This document shows, in pieces, positions 56,659 to 64,000 of a stretch of DNA of 64,000 nt. A program made the translations under genes and the position numbers. Source of the DNA: an uncultured Prevotellaceae bacterium. Its GTDB lineage: Bacteria > Bacteroidota > Bacteroidia > Bacteroidales > Bacteroidaceae. Below the pieces are notes generated by a model. That model worked only from the letters and a program-made list of their open reading frames with translations, did not search any database and was not told the origin of the DNA. Location: assembly GCA_902769705.1 (NCBI GenBank), contig CACXPX010000015.1:62001-126000 (forward strand), read 5' to 3'. Within the stretch, counting starts at the first letter, position 1, and each line of letters begins with the position of its first letter.

Positions 56659-56873
56659 TCAAATGCGGCCTTTGATGTTGTCAGAAGCCACCTTTAGCGT
56701 TGTCAAAGCTATCCTTTCGTCTTGTAAAATAAATTATTTTGCAAAGTAAAATAAATTATTTTACTGACCAAAATAAATTATTTTACCGACTAAAATAAAT
56801 TATTTTACTTCGTCAGAGTGATGCTTTGGCTCCATCAGAGTGCCTTTCTTGTTGTTTCAAAGGGGGCATATGG
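56659..56873. repeat. 22-bp-period dyad array F (10 units)
   Basis: Units start at 56659 and every 22 bases to 56857. Units 4-7 (56725, 56747, 56769, 56791) are TAAAATA-AAT-TATTTTA or one-base variants. Unit 1 is TCAAATG-CGG-CCTTTGA. Other units keep the TCA start and phase with weaker dyads. Linkers CTGAC and CCGAC recur; CCGAC is also found in array B. The rest of the 557-base gap holds the direct repeats and promoter of the next operon. Confidence 0.85.
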
Positions 56874-56999
56874 CGGCATTAAAAGGCCTTATTCAAAAGA
56901 GAAGAAAGACAGCGTTTCTCCATTCGCTCCATGCAGAATGCCTGCCAGATGAACTAAGAAATTTGTTGCATGACATTTTTCTTCTATATAAGGGTGGAT

Positions 57000-57068
57000 G
57001 GTGGACAAAGGTGGAGAAATGTATGCAGTATTTCGTTTTGTCCACCTAATATGCTGTTTTGTCCACCT
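57000..57068 (+). promoter_or_regulatory. Direct repeats upstream of the second susC, candidate regulator site
   Basis: TTTTGTCCACCT occurs at 57036-57047 and 57057-57068, 21 bases apart. An inverted GGTGGACAAAGG lies at 57000-57011. The last copy ends 20 bases before the -7 box, a typical activator position. The AraC domain of the upstream regulator is the likely ligand. Confidence 0.6.
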
Positions 57069-57087
57069 TTTCACTATTATTTTTATG

Positions 57088-57095
57088 TAATTTTG
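57088..57095 (+). promoter_or_regulatory. -7 box for the second susC/susD operon
   Basis: TAATTTTG, with a leader of about 97 bases to the ATG at 57199. Confidence 0.6.
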
Positions 57096-57198
57096 CGGTT
57101 AGAATCTATCGAACTGCCATCAAATGATACATTTTGTTTGTGCTGCTCAAGAAACATTCTACTAACAAAAATACCAAACTTTTAAAAATTAATTAGCA

Positions 57199-60100
57199 AT
57201 GAGAAAACAAGTGTTGTTGTCTATGATGCTATGTTTCAGCGTCGTGGGAAGTCTGGCATTATGTCCGATTCCTGCGATGGCAGTAACACAGCAGCAGACT
57301 GTCAAGGTCAGCGGCCAAGTTGTTGACCAAGACGGTGAACCGCTTACGGGGGCAACCATCAAGGTGCAGGGTGCCTCAACAGGTACTGTGACCGACCTTG
57401 ACGGAAACTTCCAGTTGGAAGCTCCGGCTAATGCCACTCTTGTGGTCAGTTATGTGGGTTTCAAAGATTATGAGGTGGCCGTGCGTGGCCGCGCGGTAAT
57501 CGGCCAGATCCAGCTTCAGGCTGACGACCTTACCCTCAACCAAGTGGTTGTCGTGGGTTATGGTACTCAGAAGAAGGCCGACCTGACAGGTTCGGTTTCT
57601 ATTGTGAATGCCGACGAGTTGAAGCGTGTTTCCAACTCGAACATCTCGACGATGCTCGAAGGTAAAGTTGCCGGTGTGCAAATCACATCCGATGGTCAGC
57701 CTGGTGCCGACCCCTCGGTACGTATTCGTGGTCTCGGTACGTTTGGCAGTACAGCTCCTCTGTATGTCATCGACGGTGTTCCTATGGGAACTACCATCCG
57801 CGACTTCTCTCCGAATGACATTGAGACCATCCAGGTGTTGAAAGACGCTTCGGCAGGTGCCATCTACGGTTCGCGTGCTGCTAATGGTGTGGTGATTATC
57901 ACGACCAAGAGCGGTAAGAAAGACCAGCCGTTGAAAGTGGGCTATAAGGGCTATTTCGGTGTCGACCAGATAAGGAAGGGCGTCTATGACGTGATGAACT
58001 CCGAGCAGTATAGTCAGTATCTTGGACTTGCTTGTAACAATACCGGTGTTGCCACGCCTGGCGGCTACAGCCTGGGTGAAGACGGCAGATATCACTTTAT
58101 GGACAATACCGACACCGACTGGTTTACCGAAGTGTTCAAGACGGGTGTTCGCCAGAACCATAATGTGAACCTCAGCGGTGGTGGTGCTAACAATACTTAT
58201 AATATAGGTCTCGACTACTACAAGCAGAAAGGTACGCTTGAGGGCGCAGGTCCTAACTACGAGCGTTTCACCGCCCGCGTGAACAACACGATGGACACCA
58301 AGTTCATCAAGTTCCGCACCAGCATTGTCTATTCTCACTCGAATCAGGACAACATGTCCATCTCGAACGCCAATGAGTATATCCAGGGCCTCTACGGCAA
58401 CCTGCCCAACGTGTTGCTGGGTACATTGACCATGCAGCCCACTATCAAGGCCTACGACGAGTCGACTTGGTGTCTGGACGACAAAGTGGGTGCTGCGAAC
58501 AACTGGAAGTACGACGCTTATGGTTATGGTGTTTATTATGATGACATTCACGGTGACATCTCTGCCACCAACCCCTTGCTGACCAACAACCTGTTCACTC
58601 GCAACACCATCGTCGACCGCTTTGTGGGTACGGCCTCAGCCGATGTTGACCTGCTGGAGATGGTGGGTGTGAAGAGCAAGAACCACAAGTTGAACTACAA
58701 GCTCAACCTATCGTACAGCACGACTCACGCCAACGACAAGACGTGGATTTCGGCTTGGATTCAGAGCAACCGCGTCTATCTTGCCAACGACAACGAGCGC
58801 CTCACCAAGGCCCATCGCAAGTATACCGACGCGCTGATAGAGAACACGCTGACCTACGATGGAACCATCGGTCTGCACCACATCAATCTGTTGGGCGGTG
58901 TAACCTATGAGGAGGAGAACACCAACACGATGTCGGGCTGGGGCCTGAACTACACGGAGCCTTATTTCCTGCAGCTGCAGAACGGCGCCAAACGCGATGC
59001 CGACAGCTATGAGTATAAGCACGCGCTGAACTCGTATATCGGTCGTTTGAACTATGACTACGACGGCAAGTATCTGTTGTCGGGTGTTGTACGTCGCGAT
59101 GGTAGTTCGCGTCTGACCAAGGCCATCCGTTGGGGTACGTTCCCCTCTGTGTCTGTTGGTTGGCGTTTCGACAAGGAGAGCTTTTTCCCCTTCAGCCGCG
59201 ATTTGTTCACTATGTTCAAGATTCGTGGAAGCTACGGTGAGCTGGGTAATGAGAACATCGGTGAGTATGTCTATCAGGCTACGATGCTTCGCAACAACAT
59301 GAAGTACAGCTTTGGCAACCAAGAGGTGAGCGGTTCAGCCGTTTCGACCTATGTGAACGAGAATCTTGCATGGGAAAAGAAGAGCACCTCAAACGTGGGT
59401 ATTGATATGGCAATGTTCAATAACCGCATCGAGTTCTCGGCTGAGTGGTTCAAGAACAAGTCAACCGACCTGCTTTACCAAGTGGCAGTACCTCTGAATG
59501 CTGGTGTGCAGAACACCTCGGTGACCATGAATGCCGCCTCGATGGAGAACAGCGGTTTGGAATTCTCGCTGACCTATCGCAACAACGACCACGCCCTAAA
59601 GCATCAGATTAGTGCCAACATCAGCACCATCAGAAACAAGGTGACGGCTTTGAGCACAGGTAAGGACACACAGATTGACGGCGCCTATATCACGAAAGTG
59701 GGCGAGGAAGTCGGTAAGTTCTATGGATGGAAGTATAAAGGCATCATTCGCACGCAGGCCGATTTGGACCAGCTGAATGCCTATGCCGCAGAGCACGGAC
59801 AGGCTTCATTCCAGCCCGGTGCACAGGTGGGTGATTGCTATTACGAGGACATCGATGGCGACGGCCAGATTAACGATGCCGACCAGACGGTGCTTGGTAG
59901 CGGTCTGCCGAAGATGAACTTTGGCTTGAGCGCACATCTGGAGTATGGTAACTTCGATTTGAGCATCTCTACCTTTGGTGCTCTGGGATATCATGTTTCC
60001 GACCATATCTACAACGCACTGAACAGTTGCTATGGTTATGGTAACAAGAGCGTGGAAATGACCGATGCCAACCGCTGGAGCGACAGTGGTGAGTATCTTT

Positions 60101-60423
60101 CCAACGTGCCTCGCACATTCTCCACAGTGACCCATCCTGGCGGCACGTTGAACTGGAACGACCTGTTCAGCGAGCGTCAGATTCAGAATGCCGCTTATTG
60201 GAAGATTGCCAACATTGAGTTGGGCTACAACATCCCCGACAAGTTGTTTGGTGGTTATGTTACAGGTGCCCGCATCTATGTATCGGCACAGAATCTCTAT
60301 ACCTTCACGGGTTACAAGGGCTATAACGTTGACTATGCTCCCGGCGTGTTCACTCCAGGCTACAACTACTGCTCTTACCCGAGTGCTCGCAGCATTATGG
60401 CTGGTATCAATTTCACATTCTAA
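57199..60423 (+). CDS. SusC/RagA-like TonB-dependent receptor
   Basis: 1074 residues. The signal region MLCFSVVGSLALCPIPAMA is followed by a carboxypeptidase-regulatory-like domain (about 36-110, VKVSGQVVDQDGEPLTGATIKVQG). The TonB-box region is NQVVVVGYGTQKKADLTGSVS. The plug has VRIRGLGTFGSTAPLYVIDG and KDASAGAIYGSRAANGVVIITTK. The barrel ends in RSIMAGINFTF. It imports an oligosaccharide that is not known; no glycoside hydrolase of this locus lies inside the window. It is followed after 18 bases by its SusD partner. Confidence 0.95.
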   Translation: MRKQVLLSMMLCFSVVGSLALCPIPAMAVTQQQTVKVSGQVVDQDGEPLTGATIKVQGASTGTVTDLDGNFQLEAPANATLVVSYVGFKDYEVAVRGRAVIGQIQLQADDLTLNQVVVVGYGTQKKADLTGSVSIVNADELKRVSNSNISTMLEGKVAGVQITSDGQPGADPSVRIRGLGTFGSTAPLYVIDGVPMGTTIRDFSPNDIETIQVLKDASAGAIYGSRAANGVVIITTKSGKKDQPLKVGYKGYFGVDQIRKGVYDVMNSEQYSQYLGLACNNTGVATPGGYSLGEDGRYHFMDNTDTDWFTEVFKTGVRQNHNVNLSGGGANNTYNIGLDYYKQKGTLEGAGPNYERFTARVNNTMDTKFIKFRTSIVYSHSNQDNMSISNANEYIQGLYGNLPNVLLGTLTMQPTIKAYDESTWCLDDKVGAANNWKYDAYGYGVYYDDIHGDISATNPLLTNNLFTRNTIVDRFVGTASADVDLLEMVGVKSKNHKLNYKLNLSYSTTHANDKTWISAWIQSNRVYLANDNERLTKAHRKYTDALIENTLTYDGTIGLHHINLLGGVTYEEENTNTMSGWGLNYTEPYFLQLQNGAKRDADSYEYKHALNSYIGRLNYDYDGKYLLSGVVRRDGSSRLTKAIRWGTFPSVSVGWRFDKESFFPFSRDLFTMFKIRGSYGELGNENIGEYVYQATMLRNNMKYSFGNQEVSGSAVSTYVNENLAWEKKSTSNVGIDMAMFNNRIEFSAEWFKNKSTDLLYQVAVPLNAGVQNTSVTMNAASMENSGLEFSLTYRNNDHALKHQISANISTIRNKVTALSTGKDTQIDGAYITKVGEEVGKFYGWKYKGIIRTQADLDQLNAYAAEHGQASFQPGAQVGDCYYEDIDGDGQINDADQTVLGSGLPKMNFGLSAHLEYGNFDLSISTFGALGYHVSDHIYNALNSCYGYGNKSVEMTDANRWSDSGEYLSNVPRTFSTVTHPGGTLNWNDLFSERQIQNAAYWKIANIELGYNIPDKLFGGYVTGARIYVSAQNLYTFTGYKGYNVDYAPGVFTPGYNYCSYPSARSIMAGINFTF

Positions 60424-60441
60424 TTTAAAGAAACAACAGAT

Positions 60442-62193
60442 ATGAAACTATATAAGATTTCGTTTGCTATTCTGCTGGGCGTTGCCACTCTCACATCGTG
60501 CGAGGACAAACTTGAACTGACGAACCCCAACCAGCAGACGACAGGCACCTTTGGCAAGACTTCGGCTGACCTGGAAGAGTGTGTCATTGCTGCCTACAAC
60601 CACATTCGCATGGAGGGTTCGTATGCCCGTGTGGGCTATGGCTACGACTTGTGCCGTGGCGACGAGGTGTGGAACTGCTCTCAGGTGTGGTATCTGCCCT
60701 TCGACGATTTGAACGCTCCCGCTACTGATGAGATGACAGAGTGGGTGTGGCGCGAGTGGTATTACACTATCAACGTGTGCAACTTTATTCTTTCGCGTAC
60801 GGGTGAAGACAATGCCACGATGGACGAAGCTATGAAGCGTGTGAAGGGACAGGCTTTGTTCTTGCGCGGTCTGAGCTATTACAACTTGGTGGGATACTAT
60901 CAGAACCCGCCCCTCATTACTGATTACAACCAGTATGGTTCGCTCGATGGTCTTTATGCCCCCAGCACTTCCTATGGTGAGGTTCTTGCACAGGCTGAGA
61001 GCGATTTTGCCGAGGCTATGACCTTGCTGCCCAGCCGCAACGAAGGTGGTGAATGGGCTAAAGGCCGTGCCACTCAAGGTGCTGCTGCCGGCTATTATGC
61101 CCGTGCATTGATGATGAACCACAAGTATAGTGAGGCACTCACCGTGCTGAAGGCCATCATCAACGGACAATACGGCAATTATAGGCTGATGCCTAACTAT
61201 GGTGACAACTTCCGCGAAGGCACTGCTTATGAGAACAACGATGAAAGTTTGTTCGAGGTGCAGTTCCTGGATTATGGAACACAGGGCACTGATGAAGAGT
61301 GGACTCCTGTGAACACCAGTTCGAATGCCACACAGGCACATGCCATTGAGAGCAACTTCTGTCCGGGTTCCTTCGGTGGATGGGCTGACCTCGCCGCTTC
61401 TCCTTGGCTCTATCAGCTCTTCAAGCAAGAGCGCACCATCGACGGCAGACTCGACCCGCGTCTCTATTGGACCATCGGCACCTACGAGGCAGATTGGGAA
61501 GGCTTCGAGAATGGCAATGTTTGCTACAAGAAACCCATGTCGGCAACAGAGAACGTCATCGTGAACAACAACAATGGCGGTCTGCCCATTGCCAAGAACA
61601 CCAACATGCGTACCAATATCTATGAGTCGGTTGTCACTGGTCTGCATTGCGGTATCAACCTGCGCATGATGCGCTACAGCGATGTGTTGCTGCGTGCTGC
61701 CGAGTGTGAAAACGAGTTGAATGGTCCCACACAGCAGGCTATCGACTGGATTAACCAAGTGCGCAAACGTGCACAGTTGGCCAACTTGAAGCTCTCCGAC
61801 TTCAACAGCAAGGAGAAACTGTTCGAGCAGATTGCCAATGTGGAGCGTCCGAAGGAGTTCGGTTGCGAGTTTGGTCGTGGTTTCGACCTCATTCGCTGGG
61901 GCTTCTTCTATAGCAACGACCGCCTGCAGCAGCTCAAGGAGCATGGAACCTTCCGCCGTTCGGCCGATGAAAGTCGTGTCAAGGAGGTGGTTAACTATAC
62001 CGATATTCCCTTCGACTCTGAGTTGAAGAGTTCCTATGACTCTTACGTGCCTGGCCACGAGTTCCTGCCCATCTATCAGGGCTTGCTGAATGCCAACCCC
62101 AACTTGAAGGGCAATTCTGCCAATAACAACGATGACAATGCCACCTATTTCAAAGAGCAGGGATGGACAGTTCATCCTGTGGTGAATCTCTAA
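60442..62193 (+). CDS. SusD/RagB-like outer-membrane glycan-binding lipoprotein
   Basis: 583 residues. The lipoprotein signal LLGVATLTSC is followed by EDKLELTNPNQQTTGTF. SusD features are KGQALFLRGLSYYNLVGYYQNPPLITD, the helical repeats, LLRAAECENELNG, INQVRKRAQLA, and FGCEFGRGFDLIRWGFF near the end. It forms the lid of the preceding SusC-like barrel and selects the glycan. Sequence similarity to the starch SusD at 38468 looks low, so a different substrate is likely. The third gene starts 42 bases later. Confidence 0.95.
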   Translation: MKLYKISFAILLGVATLTSCEDKLELTNPNQQTTGTFGKTSADLEECVIAAYNHIRMEGSYARVGYGYDLCRGDEVWNCSQVWYLPFDDLNAPATDEMTEWVWREWYYTINVCNFILSRTGEDNATMDEAMKRVKGQALFLRGLSYYNLVGYYQNPPLITDYNQYGSLDGLYAPSTSYGEVLAQAESDFAEAMTLLPSRNEGGEWAKGRATQGAAAGYYARALMMNHKYSEALTVLKAIINGQYGNYRLMPNYGDNFREGTAYENNDESLFEVQFLDYGTQGTDEEWTPVNTSSNATQAHAIESNFCPGSFGGWADLAASPWLYQLFKQERTIDGRLDPRLYWTIGTYEADWEGFENGNVCYKKPMSATENVIVNNNNGGLPIAKNTNMRTNIYESVVTGLHCGINLRMMRYSDVLLRAAECENELNGPTQQAIDWINQVRKRAQLANLKLSDFNSKEKLFEQIANVERPKEFGCEFGRGFDLIRWGFFYSNDRLQQLKEHGTFRRSADESRVKEVVNYTDIPFDSELKSSYDSYVPGHEFLPIYQGLLNANPNLKGNSANNNDDNATYFKEQGWTVHPVVNL

Positions 62194-62235
62194 GGCATCA
62201 TTCAATAATCCAACAATCATAAAATTGAAATCATT

Positions 62236-64000
62236 ATGAGACATCTCAATAAAATAGCATCCGTCTTCTCTACAGCAGCCCTTGGCCTGTTGTTGCTCAC
62301 CAGTTGTGAGGGTGGCGACCTGTATAGCGTAGACGCCCCCGACTGGATTTCGGGCAAGGCAGATTCCATAGCAGCCGCCAACCAGCCTCAGGAACTTGAA
62401 GGCATGATGGAAGACGTTTATACCATTGGTGCCACCGACTATTCTACAGGATGGTGGCAGGTATACACCAAGTATTATCAGATTAAGGAAAACGAGGTGT
62501 GGAATGCCGTGTTCAACCTCAACATCAACCCCAACGCCTCGAACACTTACAAGAACTTTGCTCTTATCATCTGCAACGATGAAGACCGTGGTGCAGCCAA
62601 CTACAAGGAGTATGGCGCCATCCGCTTCGACAATCAGCCCAGCGGCAACTCCGAGTGGGGTGATTATATCGACCGCAGTCAGGTGGAGAGCACACTCACT
62701 TTTGAAACCGATACTGACGATGGCGTTGACAAGCTCGGTGGCAAGGTCACACTGACCATTGACCGTTCAGATCCCAATGTCTTCATTGTCAGGATGACCA
62801 ACGGAACGGTGACAAAGACCTATACGCAGAAGTCGCCATTGGTGAACCTCAATGCTGACGCTTCTAACAACACCATCCGTGCGTTCCTCGTTCCCGAGGG
62901 TTCGTTCATCGGCTTCCTTCAGACCAACCTCGAGCCTATCGGTGGTTGCACCTCAGCTGAGGATAAACTGCCTCTGTCGATGGAACTGAAGGGCGCTCCC
63001 CGCAAGGTATTGCAAGGCACCGACCTCGCAGCCATCACGGCTAACGTGACAGCTGTTGTAGAGTTCGAGCAAGGCGTGTCAAAGACCGTCTCTGCTCAGG
63101 ACTTGACCTTCGAGGCCATCCCCGACCTGAACTCGCTTGGCATGAAGACCCTCGTGGCCGTCTACAACAAGACCTACAAGGGTGAGAACAGCAATCCCAT
63201 CATCGCATCGGCTCAGTTCGAAGTGGTCGACAAGATGTTCACCTGCATTGGTAATGCTGATAACTCAACTCCGTTCTGGGGTGCTCATTCCGATAATATC
63301 AAGGTTGCACCGAAGGAGACATTTGTCAGCACCTTCACCAACTATAGCAATGGCGCTGCCAACTGGAACAACTTCTGTGTCGTTCTCTGCAGTGCTGACG
63401 GTTCCACTGAGTATGCTGTCGTGCGTGCCGACAACTATGGTTGGGGTACTGGCTACGATGCTTGCACACCGAGCGGTGGCCAGGCCGACTGGGGCGCATG
63501 GCTCAAGGCTATGGATGGAGCCAAGGTTACCACTTATGTCACAAACAATGGCGACGGCACTGCTGACGTACGTTGCGTGATGGTGGGCAACGATGGTGTC
63601 ACCTACAAGCAGGATTACATCGGCATCAACACCGTTGACCCGAACAACTTCTACTTCAACTTCACCGTTGATGGAAGTCATATCGAGTTCGATGAGGTGA
63701 TTGGTGAGGAAAACAACTCTACGGCCTTCTGGGGTGCTCACTCCGCAATGATTCAGGTGCCTGTTGGCAAGACCTACACCACCCGCTTCAAGAATTTCAC
63801 CAATGGTGCTTCCAACTGGAACAACTTCTGCGTGGTGCTCACCCGCGAGGACAATAGCGAGTATGCCGTTGTGCGTGCCGACAACTATGGTTGGGGCGAC
63901 AGCTATGGCGCATGCACACCAAGTGGCGGTCAGGCTGACTGGGCTGCATGGCTCGCTGCTATGGACGAGGCTATGGTGACTGTCTCTGTGACCAACCGCG
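62236..64000 (+). CDS. Surface lipoprotein of the second susC/susD locus with tandem beta modules, 5' part
   Basis: Open from ATG 62236 to the right edge, 588 codons, with no stop seen. Lipoprotein signal STAALGLLLLTSC, then EGGDLYSV. A first module (about 40-160) has a distinct Trp-rich sequence, STGWWQVYTKYYQIKENEVWN. Bacterial Ig-like residues follow (about 250-335). Two near-identical modules begin at about 346 and 497 and are spaced 151 residues apart. Both carry FWGAHS, NWNNFCVV, YAVVRADNYGWG and ACTPSGGQADW. These look like carbohydrate-binding modules, so this is probably the surface glycan-binding protein of the locus. The fold assignment is inferred. Confidence 0.85.
   Translation, partial: MRHLNKIASVFSTAALGLLLLTSCEGGDLYSVDAPDWISGKADSIAAANQPQELEGMMEDVYTIGATDYSTGWWQVYTKYYQIKENEVWNAVFNLNINPNASNTYKNFALIICNDEDRGAANYKEYGAIRFDNQPSGNSEWGDYIDRSQVESTLTFETDTDDGVDKLGGKVTLTIDRSDPNVFIVRMTNGTVTKTYTQKSPLVNLNADASNNTIRAFLVPEGSFIGFLQTNLEPIGGCTSAEDKLPLSMELKGAPRKVLQGTDLAAITANVTAVVEFEQGVSKTVSAQDLTFEAIPDLNSLGMKTLVAVYNKTYKGENSNPIIASAQFEVVDKMFTCIGNADNSTPFWGAHSDNIKVAPKETFVSTFTNYSNGAANWNNFCVVLCSADGSTEYAVVRADNYGWGTGYDACTPSGGQADWGAWLKAMDGAKVTTYVTNNGDGTADVRCVMVGNDGVTYKQDYIGINTVDPNNFYFNFTVDGSHIEFDEVIGEENNSTAFWGAHSAMIQVPVGKTYTTRFKNFTNGASNWNNFCVVLTREDNSEYAVVRADNYGWGDSYGACTPSGGQADWAAWLAAMDEAMVTVSVTNR

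Noticed and set aside
57376-62244. Long open frames opposite the second susC and susD (57376-58551 and 60448-62244)
   Set aside because: Both lie antisense to clear family members and show His/Val-rich shadow composition, without promoter or motif.

Overview
The window looks like a chromosomal segment of a Bacteroidales bacterium, most likely Prevotellaceae. The reasons are paired SusC/SusD outer-membrane systems, a type IX secretion gene pair (porU-porV), GH97 and GH13 starch enzymes, and repeated use of the Bacteroidetes promoter element TAnnTTTG instead of an E. coli-type -10 box. No transposase, phage gene, tRNA, rRNA or CRISPR array was seen.

Layout. 1-2393 (-): 5' part of a large secreted multidomain protein, cut by the window edge. 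2625-3761 (-): a membrane-anchored AraC regulator. 4360-7720 (+): DJ-1 family protein, ispD and recG. 7988-8965 (+): secreted M23/LysM cell-wall protein. 9029-9217: a palindromic repeat. 9234-13540 (-): two glycosyltransferases, an acyltransferase and a GH109-type oxidoreductase. 14222-15192 (+): a membrane protein and a winged-helix regulator. About 15367-15558 (+): a candidate structured small RNA. 15683-21721 (-): FAH-family hydrolase, porU, porV and ispF in one operon.

22324-47621 is a starch/maltodextrin locus. A leftward operon holds malQ, a GH97 alpha-glucosidase, a pullulanase and a SusA-like amylase. A second leftward unit holds a LacI regulator, an SLC45-like transporter and a PAP2 phosphatase. 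A rightward operon holds susC, susD, susE-like and susF-like genes, followed by two GH13 amylases and a GH53 galactanase. Surface SusC-F and amylases would bind, cut and import starch. The periplasmic enzymes trim it, the MFS carrier brings sugar into the cytoplasm, and MalQ remodels it. A 14-bp LacI-type site lies at the same distance upstream of both the malQ and the susC promoters, which ties the two operons together.

47925-50245 (+): a BlaI-type repressor and an M56/TonB fusion protein, with three operator copies. 50583-53454 (+): rplM, rpsI, rpsB and tsf, with structured leaders before rplM and rpsB. 53669-64000 (+): a SusR-like sensor regulator and a second susC/susD locus whose third gene is cut by the right edge.

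The most unusual feature is intergenic. Six gaps carry arrays with an exact 22-bp period, built from 17-bp imperfect dyads (7-bp arm, 3-bp centre, 7-bp arm) and 5-bp linkers. The arm sequence differs between loci while the geometry is kept. Two of these arrays lie inside 342-bp elements that are equal in length, share orientation and flank the malQ operon. All assignments are by reading; no database search was run.
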